In this document: positions 47,573 through 55,430 of the stretch, piece after piece
Position numbering within the stretch: position 1 is the stretch's first letter
Layout: the number at the start of each line of letters is the position of its first letter
Origin: Jannaschia aquimarina
GTDB taxonomy: Bacteria; Pseudomonadota; Alphaproteobacteria; Rhodobacterales; Rhodobacteraceae
Reading direction: 5' to 3'
Assembly (NCBI RefSeq): GCF_000877395.1
Contig: NZ_JYFE01000046.1
Span: forward strand, 1-64,000
DNA length: 64,000 nucleotides
Translations under genes and position numbers: made by a program
The notes under the pieces: model-generated
What the model was told of the DNA's origin: nothing
Database searches by the model: none
Seen by the model: the letters and a program-made list of their open reading frames with translations, nothing else

Positions 47573-48810
47573 CACTCCGCCGGCGTGGCGGATCCGGGGG
47601 CGCGCCGTTCGGGCGCCTCTCCCTTCTGGCGCAACTCCTCCAGCCAGAGCGCGTGGTGCTGCTTGGCCCAGCGTTCGTCCACCCGTCCGCTGGTCATCGC
47701 CTGATGCGCACCCTGCATGCCGATCGACCCGATATAGATATGTGCCAGCGCGATCGCCATCAGCACGAAGGAGACGATGGCGTGCCACGCCTGCGCCAGC
47801 TGCATTTCCTCCTGCGGGGACAGGGCTTCCGGCAGAGGAGCCATGCCCATCAGGCCGGGCAGCCCGAGGGCGTTGAGCTTTTCGAAGGTCACCGCGAAGA
47901 GGGAGAACTGGAACGGGAAGAGGAGCGACAGGCCGGAGACGGACAGCGAGCCCCCGAGAAGGATCACCGACCAGAAGATCAGCTTCTGACCGAAATTGAA
48001 CTTCTTGGCGGGCGGATGCTTGGAGCCGACGATCCCGCCTGCCTGCTTGATCCAGACCCAGTCCGTGCGGTTGGGGATGTTGTGCCAGACCCACAGGAAG
48101 AATACCGCGACCAAGGCCGCCATGAATGGCCAGGCCACGTTGTTGTGAACCCATTTCGAAACGACCAGAATGCTCGCATTCGCTTCCGCACCGAAAAGCG
48201 GGATCAGGACGGTCCGGCCGAACAGGCTGGCGAGTCCGGTCAAGCCCAACGCGATGAAGCTGATGGCGAGGACCCAATGGGCCGTCCGCTCCCAGAAGCG
48301 AAAGCGCAGGACGGTCCGGCCGATCGGTCCGCCCTCGATCGGGATGCGTCCGCGCAACAGCAGGAACAGCGCCAGCGCACCGATCGTGCCTGCCAGAAGC
48401 CATCCGCCATATGTGCGCAGCGGGCCGTCGCGGAACTGGTACCAACGCATCCCGCCATCCTGCACGAGGACCTTGGCCACATCGCCCCCTGAGGACACGC
48501 TGACGTTCGGCGCATCGTCATAGCGAAGCGCGCGCCAGAGATCGGCATCCGAGGCGCCGCCCAGTGTCCCGAGCTGGGCCGCGATCCCGGCGGCGCTGTC
48601 GGGATCGCCTGTCGCGGCTCGGCGGGCGCTGTCGTCGACGGGCAGACCCTGTTGACGACGCAGAATGTCCTCGAGCGTCTGAGCGCCCCCAGTCGCGGAG
48701 CGGTCGGGGACGACATTCACGGCATCGTCGGGGGGACGGACGTCCTGTGCTGCCGCCGGCACCGCGAAGACACCGGCGAGGACGAGGAGAAAGGCGAGGA
48801 TCGATCTCAT
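47572..48810 (-). CDS. fdhC: Formate dehydrogenase gamma subunit (cytochrome b556 type)
   Basis: A 412-residue membrane subunit that passes electrons from the Fe-S subunit to quinone or to a periplasmic acceptor. It has a signal peptide (1-21), a periplasmic N-terminal extension of about 120 residues, and four transmembrane segments with heme-ligand histidines (FWERTAHWVLAISFIALGLTG, WVHNNVAWPFMAALVAVFFLWVWHN, LSVSGLSLLFPFQF, WHAIVSFVLMAIALAHIYIG). Typical family closing motif is GSIGMQGAHQAMTSGRVDERWAKQHH. The start has AAGGA upstream. It is separated from fdhB by a secreted protein gene on the opposite strand. Confidence 0.92.
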   Translation of the reverse strand: MRSILAFLLVLAGVFAVPAAAQDVRPPDDAVNVVPDRSATGGAQTLEDILRRQQGLPVDDSARRAATGDPDSAAGIAAQLGTLGGASDADLWRALRYDDAPNVSVSSGGDVAKVLVQDGGMRWYQFRDGPLRTYGGWLLAGTIGALALFLLLRGRIPIEGGPIGRTVLRFRFWERTAHWVLAISFIALGLTGLASLFGRTVLIPLFGAEANASILVVSKWVHNNVAWPFMAALVAVFFLWVWHNIPNRTDWVWIKQAGGIVGSKHPPAKKFNFGQKLIFWSVILLGGSLSVSGLSLLFPFQFSLFAVTFEKLNALGLPGLMGMAPLPEALSPQEEMQLAQAWHAIVSFVLMAIALAHIYIGSIGMQGAHQAMTSGRVDERWAKQHHALWLEELRQKGEAPERRAPGSATPAE

Positions 48811-48953
48811 GGCGGTCGTCCTTTCGGATCGGTCGGGCGGCCGTGGTAAGGGAAACCCACCTACGACTGCACCGGGTCCTGCGTTAACATTTGAACGGGG
48901 CCGAAATCCCTGCGCCCCGCTTGTCTTGAGTCTCAGAGTACCGGGAGGTTCCC

Positions 48954-49586
48954 ATGCGCACCCAACGCATTCTTTTCGCATGTCTTTTTTCCGCCATCCC
49001 GCTTTCGGCGGATGCCAACAACCATCTGCTTCCGAGCGGCGGTGGAGTCGAGACGACTCCGGGCGCGGATGCAGGTTTCGTCGTCCTTCGCCAGCCGCGC
49101 GCCGACCATCGCATCACGATGACAGTGAGGCCGATCTCCGGACAGGGCGGCAATCCCGCCAACTGGAACTGGGAGCGGACGGAACCTGGCGGGGGCGGCT
49201 ACGCGGCCGCGCGGACCATCCGCTGGAACGCGACCGCGTCCTGTTCCGAGGGGATCCAGTGGATCCGCATCACCGGGCCCGGAGGAACCCAGACGCAGAC
49301 GCTGAATGGAACGCGCAACGCGATATCGGGGCATGTGAACTACGACAGCTTCGATCCCGATGCGCTGGACGCGGTCTGCATCGGCTGGGGCGAGGCCCAG
49401 AGCGGCGCCTGCTTCCAGAATCCCGACGAGGGCGGATGCGAAACCGAGCGGACGTTCGACGAAAACCATCGCGCCATCGTTCGGGGCAGCGCGCCCATCA
49501 TGGTCAGCGGAGCCTGCACCGACGGGCCCATGCCCGACGAGACCTACCAGCCTCGCCTGGAACTGGTCTGCCGCTGGGATCCGTGA
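48954..49586 (+). CDS. Secreted cysteine-containing protein of unknown function
   Basis: A 210-residue protein with a Sec signal peptide (1-21, SADA) and a GGGAGG ribosome-binding site. The mature part has six cysteines (97, 142, 153, 162, 188, 206), an even number that suits three disulfides. It is rich in Gly, Trp and Thr (NPANWNWERTEPGGGGY). No family is recognised. It is on the opposite strand inside the formate dehydrogenase gene set, between fdhC and fdhB, and is followed by a hairpin. Good codon use and the signal peptide support a real gene; the link to formate metabolism is positional only. Confidence 0.75.
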   Translation: MRTQRILFACLFSAIPLSADANNHLLPSGGGVETTPGADAGFVVLRQPRADHRITMTVRPISGQGGNPANWNWERTEPGGGGYAAARTIRWNATASCSEGIQWIRITGPGGTQTQTLNGTRNAISGHVNYDSFDPDALDAVCIGWGEAQSGACFQNPDEGGCETERTFDENHRAIVRGSAPIMVSGACTDGPMPDETYQPRLELVCRWDP

Positions 49587-49604
49587 CACGTGTCCACCGA
49601 TTGA

Positions 49605-49628
49605 CGAAGCCCCACGTGAGGGGCTTCG
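49605..49628. terminator. Hairpin between the secreted-protein gene and fdhB
   Basis: A perfect 9-bp stem (CGAAGCCCC/GGGGCTTCG) with a 6-nt loop lies in the 67-bp gap between two convergent stops. No U-run. It probably ends both the rightward gene and the leftward fdhAB transcript, which would give fdhC a separate promoter. Confidence 0.5.
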
Positions 49629-49653
49629 CCACAGCGATCGGCGCGCCGTACGA

Positions 49654-50247
49654 TCAGCCGCCCTTCTGCTCATAGGCCGTGCCCCAGCCCCAAGCTCCCG
49701 AGCCAAAGCCGCGGGCGACCACGCGCTCGCGGTAGATGCCCGAGACCACGTCGCCGTCGCCGGCAAGCAGGGCCTTGGTCGAGCACATCTCGGCGCAGAT
49801 GGGCAACTTGCCCTCGGCGATCCGGTTGCGCCCGTACTTGGCGAACTCGGCCTGCGAGTGGGTCTCTTCGGGGCCACCGGCGCAGAAAGTGCACTTGTCC
49901 ATCTTGCCGCGCGACCCGAAGTTGCCGGCCTGCGGATATTGCGGCGCGCCGAACGGGCACGCGTAGAAGCAATATCCGCAGCCGATGCACAGATCCTTCG
50001 AGTGCAGGACGACGCCTTCCTCGTTCTGGTAGAAGCAATCCACCGGGCAGACGGCCATGCAGGGCGCGTCCGAACAATGCATGCACGCCACCGAGATCGA
50101 GCGCTCGCCGGGCGTCCCATCGGCAATCGTCACGACACGCCGACGGTTGATGCCCCACGGCACCTCATGCTCGTTCTTGCAGGCGGTCACGCAGGCGTTG
50201 CATTCGATGCAGCGCTCGGCGTCGCAGAGGAACTTCGCTCTTGCCAT
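49654..50247 (-). CDS. fdhB: Formate dehydrogenase iron-sulfur subunit (FDH3 beta type)
   Basis: A 197-residue ferredoxin-like subunit linking the catalytic subunit to cytochrome b. Four [4Fe-4S] sites can be read: CIECNACVTACKNEH, CMHCSDAPCMAVCP, CIGCGYCFYACPFG, and the split motif CTFC...CAEMC. There is no signal peptide, so it is expected to cross the membrane folded with the TAT-bearing catalytic subunit. There is no C-terminal transmembrane anchor as in E. coli FdnH; the protein ends GWGTAYEQKGG. The gene starts 12 bp after fdhA. Confidence 0.95.
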   Translation of the reverse strand: MARAKFLCDAERCIECNACVTACKNEHEVPWGINRRRVVTIADGTPGERSISVACMHCSDAPCMAVCPVDCFYQNEEGVVLHSKDLCIGCGYCFYACPFGAPQYPQAGNFGSRGKMDKCTFCAGGPEETHSQAEFAKYGRNRIAEGKLPICAEMCSTKALLAGDGDVVSGIYRERVVARGFGSGAWGWGTAYEQKGG

Positions 50248-50259
50248 TGTCTCTCTCCC

Positions 50260-53200
50260 TTACGCCGCGGTGATCTTGCAGAGGGTGGCCTTGGTCTCCT
50301 GCATCTGGGTGACCGAGTCGTAGCCGTAGGTCTGGGCGGTGTTGGTGGATTCGCCCAGCACGTAAGGATCGGCACCATCGGGATACTTGTCCCTGAGGTC
50401 CTGACCCTGGAAGTGGCCGCCGAAATGGAATGGCATGAAGGCCACGCCCGCCCCGACGCGCTCGGTCAGCATGGCCATGACCTTGACCTTGCCGCCCTCC
50501 GGTCCTTCGACCCAGACCTGTTCGCCGTCGCGGATGCCCAGATTGTTGGCGTCGCGCGGATTGATCTCGACGAACATGTCCTGCTGCAACTCTGCCAGCC
50601 ACGGATTCGACCGCGTCTCGTCGCCGCCGCCCTCGTACTCGACCAGACGACCGGAGGTCAGGATGATCGGGTAGTCACTGGCGAAATCCTTCTCCTGGAT
50701 CGACGCGTACATCGTCGGCAGCCGATAGAACTTGCGGTCTTCGTAGGTCGGGTAGTCGGCCACCAGGTCACGCCGGTTGGTATAAAGCGGCTCGCGGTGG
50801 ACGGGGACCGGATCGGGGAATGTCCAGACGACGGCGCGGGCCTTGGCATTGCCGAAGGGCGCGCAGCCATGCTTGATCGCGACCCGTTGGATACCGCCCG
50901 AGAGATCGGTCTTCCAGTTCACCGCGCTCGCCCGTTCGTTGAAGTCGGACGGGAAGGGCGACATGGACTGTTCGCCAACCTCTTCGTTCGAGGCTTGATC
51001 ACCGCTGGCATCGGTCGTGCCGTCGGGTGTCGCGCCCTCCTGCAGATTGTCGAGCACGATGCCGGCTACCCGGGCGATCGAGCCCTTTTCCTCGTCGGTC
51101 AGATCGGCGTCCCAGCCAAGGTCCACCAGCATCTGGTAGGTGAACTCGGGATAGCCGTCCTGGATCTCGGACCCGACACTGGCGACACCATCCGCAAGAA
51201 GGTTGTCCCCGTCCCGTTCCACGCCGAAGCGGGCGCGGAAGGTCAGGCCGCCTTCGGCGACAGGCTTGGACATATCATAGAGGTTCGGCGTGCCGGGATG
51301 CTTCATCTCGGGCGTTCCCCAGCAGGGCCAGGGCATCCCGTAATAGTCGCCATCGGCGGGGCCACCATTCGCCCGCAGCGTCGTGCGATCGAAGGTGTGC
51401 TGGTTGGCCATGTGCAGCTTGATGCGCTCTGGACTCTGGCCGGTATAGCCGACCGTCCACATCCCGGCATTGAACTCGCGCGTGACCGACTCGATCACCG
51501 GGGTGATGCCGTCCTCTTCCATCTCGATGTTGCGGAAGAAGCGGTCGGCCCATCCGAACTTGTTGGCGAAAAGGCCGATGATCTCGTGATCGGTCTTGCT
51601 TTCGAAGAGCGGAGCGACGACCTGGTCGCGCCACTGGATCGAGCGGTTGGACGCCGTCACCGAGCCGCGGGTCTCGAACTGCGTGGCGGCGGGCAGCAGG
51701 TACACCCCGTCCGTCCGGTCATGCAGCACGGCGGAGACGGTGGGATACGGGTCGATCACGACCAGCATGTCCAGCTTCTCCATCGCCGTCTTCATCTCGG
51801 TCATGCGCGTCTGCGAGTTCGGCGCATGCCCCCACAACACCATCGCGCGCACATTGGCGGGCTGGTCCATGTTGGCCGGATCCTCCAGCACGCCGTCGAT
51901 CCAGCGGCTGACAGGAATGCCGGTCAGGTTCATCAGCGGCTTCTCTTCGCCGTCGACCTCCGCCGTGGCGAACTGGCTCTTCAGCCAATCCAGATCCTCG
52001 CCCCAGACGCGAGACCAGTGACCCCAAGCGCCCTCGGACAAACCATAATAGCCGGGCAAGGTATGAGACAGCACACCGAGGTCGGTCGCGCCCTGCACAT
52101 TGTCGTGGCCGCGGAAGATGTTCGTCCCGCCGCCTTCCGTGCCCATGTTCCCCAGCGCGAGCTGAAGGACACAGTAGGCGCGGGTATTGTTGTTGCCGTT
52201 GGTGTGCTGGGTGCCCCCCATGCACCAGATGACGGTGCCCGGACGGTTGTTGGCGAGTGTGCGGGCCACGCGCTTGAGCTGCGAGCCGGGAGTGCCGGTG
52301 ACACGCTCCACCTCTTCGGGCGTCCAGCGTGCCACCTCCTCCCGGATCTGATCCATGCCCCAGACGCGGGTGCGGATGAATTCCTTGTCCTCCCACCCAT
52401 TCTCGAAGATGTGCCAGAGGATACCCCAGACCAGCGCGACGTCGGTGCCGGGCCGGAAGCGGACATACTCATCCGCGTGGGCCGCGGTGCGGGTAAAGCG
52501 CGGGTCGCAGACGATCAGAGGCGCGTTGTTCTCTTCCTTGGCCTTCAGCACGTGCAGCAGCGAGACGGGGTGGGCCTCGGCGGGGTTGCCGCCGATGATG
52601 AAGATCGCTCGGCTCTTGTGGATGTCGTTGAAGCTGTTCGTCATGGCGCCGTAGCCCCACGTGTTCGCCACGCCGGCGACGGTGGTGGAGTGGCAAATGC
52701 GCGCCTGGTGGTCGACGTTGTTCGTGCCCCAATAGGCCGCGAACTTGCGGAAGAGATAAGCCTGCTCGTTATTGTGTTTGGCCGAGCCCAGCCAATAGAC
52801 GCTGTCAGGACCGCTCTCGTCGCGGATCTGCATCATGCCGCCGCCGATCTCGTCGATCGCCTGCTCCCAGGAGATGCGCTTCCACTCGCCACCCTCCTTC
52901 TTCATCGGATATTTCAGCCGCCGCTCGCCATGGGCGTGCTCACGGACCGAAGCGCCCTTGGCGCAGTGCGCGCCTAGGTTGAAGGGGCTGTCCCAGCCGG
53001 GTTCCTGTCCGACCCAGACGCCGTCGGAAACTTCGGCGACGACGGTACAGCCGACAGAACAATGGGTGCAGACCGATTTGACGGTTTCGACCGCACCGGC
53101 CGCAGCGGTGGCGGCGGTTGCGGGGCGGACCGTCCCGCCGGTGGCGCCGATCGCGGCGAGGCCGCCGATCGCGAGGCCCGATCCGCGCAGGAACGCGCGG

Positions 53201-53286
53201 CGGTCGACCGAGGCGCCTGCGGCGCGGCTCAGGATCTTGGGGCGGTGGGTCTGACGGGCGGTTCCGTCTGTCTTCTTCCTCAGCAT
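50260..53286 (-). CDS. fdhA: Formate dehydrogenase catalytic subunit (periplasmic, Cys-type, Mo/W-bisPGD)
   Basis: Oxidises formate to CO2 at a molybdo- or tungsto-bis-pyranopterin guanine dinucleotide. The 1008 residues carry a TAT signal (SVDRRAFLRGSG, R29-R30), a [4Fe-4S] motif C73-x2-C76-x3-C80-x27-C108 with K110, and active-site C198-H199 (DHQARICHSTTV). The codon is an ordinary Cys, so no selenocysteine is needed. The molybdopterin oxidoreductase fold follows (IFIIGGNPAEAHP, MGGTQHTNGNNNTRAYC), and the C-terminal dinucleotide-binding domain contains LTSGRLVEYEGGG. Residue counts and the TAT signal indicate the FDH-N/FDH-H-like periplasmic class. The nearby tungstate importer suggests tungsten as the metal (inference). 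Confidence 0.96.
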   Translation of the reverse strand: MLRKKTDGTARQTHRPKILSRAAGASVDRRAFLRGSGLAIGGLAAIGATGGTVRPATAATAAAGAVETVKSVCTHCSVGCTVVAEVSDGVWVGQEPGWDSPFNLGAHCAKGASVREHAHGERRLKYPMKKEGGEWKRISWEQAIDEIGGGMMQIRDESGPDSVYWLGSAKHNNEQAYLFRKFAAYWGTNNVDHQARICHSTTVAGVANTWGYGAMTNSFNDIHKSRAIFIIGGNPAEAHPVSLLHVLKAKEENNAPLIVCDPRFTRTAAHADEYVRFRPGTDVALVWGILWHIFENGWEDKEFIRTRVWGMDQIREEVARWTPEEVERVTGTPGSQLKRVARTLANNRPGTVIWCMGGTQHTNGNNNTRAYCVLQLALGNMGTEGGGTNIFRGHDNVQGATDLGVLSHTLPGYYGLSEGAWGHWSRVWGEDLDWLKSQFATAEVDGEEKPLMNLTGIPVSRWIDGVLEDPANMDQPANVRAMVLWGHAPNSQTRMTEMKTAMEKLDMLVVIDPYPTVSAVLHDRTDGVYLLPAATQFETRGSVTASNRSIQWRDQVVAPLFESKTDHEIIGLFANKFGWADRFFRNIEMEEDGITPVIESVTREFNAGMWTVGYTGQSPERIKLHMANQHTFDRTTLRANGGPADGDYYGMPWPCWGTPEMKHPGTPNLYDMSKPVAEGGLTFRARFGVERDGDNLLADGVASVGSEIQDGYPEFTYQMLVDLGWDADLTDEEKGSIARVAGIVLDNLQEGATPDGTTDASGDQASNEEVGEQSMSPFPSDFNERASAVNWKTDLSGGIQRVAIKHGCAPFGNAKARAVVWTFPDPVPVHREPLYTNRRDLVADYPTYEDRKFYRLPTMYASIQEKDFASDYPIILTSGRLVEYEGGGDETRSNPWLAELQQDMFVEINPRDANNLGIRDGEQVWVEGPEGGKVKVMAMLTERVGAGVAFMPFHFGGHFQGQDLRDKYPDGADPYVLGESTNTAQTYGYDSVTQMQETKATLCKITAA

Positions 53287-53332
53287 CGGGGTCTCCCTGG
53301 CTGGCCAGCGGCTGGCGGGGTGGGTCGGTCGC

Positions 53333-53515
53333 TCAGAAGCGGGCCGAGGCGTAGTAGGCGCGGGTATGGGCGGTGTCCTGCATCCGCTCGTCGGTCAGGT
53401 CGGGCTCGGCGGCCTGTGCGGCTTGTCCCGTCGCGGTGACGATCGCGGCAGCGGGTGCGGCGGCGACCGCAGCTTTCAGCATGCCCCGGCGCGTGGGGTT
53501 GGATGTGTCGGACAT
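53333..53515 (-). CDS. Small TAT-signal protein of formate dehydrogenase operons (FdhX-like)
   Basis: A 60-residue protein that is almost entirely a twin-arginine signal (TRRGMLKAAVAAAPAAAIVTA) plus about 28 further residues (AEPDLTDERMQDTAHTRAYYASARF). This matches the small formate-dehydrogenase-associated TAT proteins found just before the catalytic subunit gene. The AGGAGGG site before the ATG at 53515 is strong. It lies 14 bp after the TorD gene and 46 bp before fdhA. Its function is unproven; it may be a structural subunit or an export chaperone decoy. Confidence 0.85.
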   Translation of the reverse strand: MSDTSNPTRRGMLKAAVAAAPAAAIVTATGQAAQAAEPDLTDERMQDTAHTRAYYASARF

Positions 53516-53529
53516 GGATCCCTCCTGTG

Positions 53530-54135
53530 TCATGCGGGTGCGGCCGCGCTCATGCGGAAACCTTCCGCTTCGATATCGAGAAAGGCACGTCCGAGCGTGC
53601 CGACGGAGGCGTAGAAGACGGAGTTCTTGGCCGCCTCCAGATCGCCGAAGAAATGTCGTGCCCAAGGGGCGATGTGCTTGTTGTGGAACTCTCGCTGGTC
53701 CTCCAGCGAGGCGGGGGGGCCGAACCGTCCGACGATCAACGCGGCCATCATCTCCAAAAGGGAGGCGATGTTGTCCTCGGGCTCGTAGACATTTTCCGAC
53801 CGCGCCAGGCCCCGGGCTGCCATGTCCCTGCGCAGCGCGGCGAGTGGTTTCTCGTTCAGGAAACCTGTCAGATAGTAAGACGCATATGGCAGCAACTCGC
53901 CGCGGCCGAGGCCAATGAAGAGCTTGTTGAACTCAGTCTCCAGCGCGGCGGGCCTGGCCTTGGCAGCCATCCGGGCCAGCGCGTCGATGGCATCGCCGAC
54001 CTCGCCACCGTCCCCCGTGAGGCCTGCGACCTGATCCAGAAGAAGCTGTTCAGGCGGGCGCGCAAGGAGAACGCCGAGAAAGTTGTATAGGTCGGCTCGG
54101 AGCCGATCCTCCGGCAGGATCTCGGCGGCACTCAT
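53530..54135 (-). CDS. TorD/DmsD-family redox-enzyme chaperone
   Basis: A 201-residue all-helical cytosolic chaperone, expected to bind the TAT signal of FdhA and hold it until cofactor insertion. Family hallmarks are LYNFLGVLLARPPEQL, the acidic/aromatic EFNKLFIGLGRGELLPYASYYLTGF and the EPEDNIASLLEMMAALI and HKHIAPWARHFF blocks (the latter reads NKHIAPWARHFFGDLE). The start overlaps the DUF3306 stop by 4 nt. Confidence 0.92.
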   Translation of the reverse strand: MSAAEILPEDRLRADLYNFLGVLLARPPEQLLLDQVAGLTGDGGEVGDAIDALARMAAKARPAALETEFNKLFIGLGRGELLPYASYYLTGFLNEKPLAALRRDMAARGLARSENVYEPEDNIASLLEMMAALIVGRFGPPASLEDQREFHNKHIAPWARHFFGDLEAAKNSVFYASVGTLGRAFLDIEAEGFRMSAAAPA

Positions 54136-54719
54136 GCAGCGTCACCCGGGAAAGTGAAGGCCATGCGGCGCGGAGCGGCCGCGACGGGCTCCGCCACGGC
54201 GACCGTCTCAGGCTCCGCCGCCAAGGGCTCATCGGTCGCGGTAACGGCCGGGCGTACCTCGTCCTCGGTGATGTCTTGCATCACGTCGGCCGGAGCATCC
54301 GGTGCGGCGTCCTCCTCGTCCTCCGCCTGGCGCGCCAGTTCCATCACATGCGCCGCCATGCCCTTGCCGACCTGATAGGCTGTGGACAGGTTTTCGACGA
54401 CGGTGGCGGCATCGGTGAAATCCTCGCCGTAATCGACGAGGCCGTCGAGATTGGCGAGCGCGGGGTTCACTTTCCACAACTGCCGCAGCGCGCGGCGGCG
54501 GATCAATTCGGGCACACCTTCCCGAAGGAAGGCGGTCACCTCGTCACCGGCTTTCAGGCTTTCGGGCACGGGCAGGTCGAGCGCGTCCAGCGCTTCGGCC
54601 TCGTCCATATCCTCCAGCCTGGCGATCTCGGCCTTGACCTGCGCCTCACGCGCGGCGCGCGTCTCGACCTCAGCCTCGGCGGCAACGGCTTCGCGACGGC
54701 GAGACCAGAAATCGCTCAT
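54132..54719 (-). CDS. DUF3306 protein (formate dehydrogenase-associated)
   Basis: A 195-residue protein starting MSDFWSRRREAVAAEAEVE, diagnostic for DUF3306, with the conserved core VPELIRRRALRQLWKVNPALANLDGLVDYGEDFTD. The rest is acidic, Ala/Pro-rich and likely disordered. DUF3305 and DUF3306 genes accompany periplasmic formate dehydrogenases and are thought to be maturation factors; no biochemistry is known to me. ATG at 54719 overlaps the DUF3305 stop; its own stop overlaps the TorD start. Confidence 0.9.
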   Translation of the reverse strand: MSDFWSRRREAVAAEAEVETRAAREAQVKAEIARLEDMDEAEALDALDLPVPESLKAGDEVTAFLREGVPELIRRRALRQLWKVNPALANLDGLVDYGEDFTDAATVVENLSTAYQVGKGMAAHVMELARQAEDEEDAAPDAPADVMQDITEDEVRPAVTATDEPLAAEPETVAVAEPVAAAPRRMAFTFPGDAA

Positions 54720-55246
54720 GCGACCTTCCCCCGGCGTGAGGTGGGCGAGCGATAAACATCGGCGATCTGGCGGATCCGCGCGTCGCCGATGCCATCCTCG
54801 ACGACATCGATATCCTTGCGATCGCGGCGACGCTTCTTGAAGGGTTCCTCGACATGGTGCCGTGCGACGAAGTCCTCGACCCATTCAAGGATGGCGGCAG
54901 GCATCGGGATCTTCTCGACCAACTCCTCGCCCGACTCGGCATAGTCCTGTGCCTCGTAGGGCGAGGCCGTCAGCAAGACCAAGTCTTGCGGACGTCCACT
55001 GCCTTCCCGCATCACGGCGTAGAGGCAGGGCGTGCGGGCGGCGAGATTGTGGGCATAGGCCTCGGCCTCGGCCCCATGCAGTTCGAGCGTCAGCGTTCCC
55101 GCATGTATTTCCGCCACGTCGCCCTCTCGACGCAACTCTTTCCAATCCGCAGGGCCAGCACCGGGCAGAACGGAGGTCGCACGCCAGACCAAAGGAGCCC
55201 AGCGCGTGACGCCGGGCCGCTGGGTGAGGACGATGCCCATCGGCAT
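54716..55246 (-). CDS. DUF3305 protein (formate dehydrogenase-associated)
   Basis: A 176-residue protein matching DUF3305: MPMGIVLTQRPGVTRWAPLVWRATSVLPGA at the N-terminus, LYAVMRE with PVLLTASPYEAQDY-like LVLLTASPYEAQDYAESG, and a basic C-terminus EEPFKKRRRDRKDIDV. The ATG at 55246 with GAGG upstream is preferred over a TTG at 55276. It is the first gene of the leftward operon DUF3305-DUF3306-torD-fdhX-fdhA-fdhB, all with gaps under 50 bp or overlaps. Confidence 0.88.
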   Translation of the reverse strand: MPMGIVLTQRPGVTRWAPLVWRATSVLPGAGPADWKELRREGDVAEIHAGTLTLELHGAEAEAYAHNLAARTPCLYAVMREGSGRPQDLVLLTASPYEAQDYAESGEELVEKIPMPAAILEWVEDFVARHHVEEPFKKRRRDRKDIDVVEDGIGDARIRQIADVYRSPTSRRGKVA

Positions 55247-55314
55247 CGCCTCGTATCTCTCGGGATCGCGGATCAAGGTGTGGTCGTCCTCCGTAGAGCG
55301 AATTGTGACTCCGG

Positions 55315-55342
55315 CAAGGGGGTGGGGCTACCCCCCACCTTG
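55315..55342. promoter_or_regulatory. Strong hairpin in the divergent fdh control region
   Basis: CAAGG...GTGGGG-CTAC-CCCCAC...CTTG forms an interrupted stem of about 10 bp, located about 90 bp upstream of the polyferredoxin gene and 70 bp upstream of the DUF3305 gene. It may be a leader-RNA structure or attenuator for the rightward transcript. No known riboswitch is assigned. Confidence 0.35.
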
Positions 55343-55430
55343 GTCGTAGATGCAGCCGCGAAACAACCGATCCGACATTGCGGCCCCCGCCTGAACCTGT
55401 AGCGTGTCGCCGCCAGGGAGGAGGGCCGCC

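Noticed and set aside
52690-52700. Selenocysteine at the formate dehydrogenase active site
   Set aside because: The codon at residue 198 is an ordinary cysteine codon within an uninterrupted frame; no SECIS element is needed.
55247-55430. Molybdenum-cofactor riboswitch upstream of the polyferredoxin
   Set aside because: The hairpin does not show the conserved multi-helix layout that I can recall; it is kept only as an unassigned structure.
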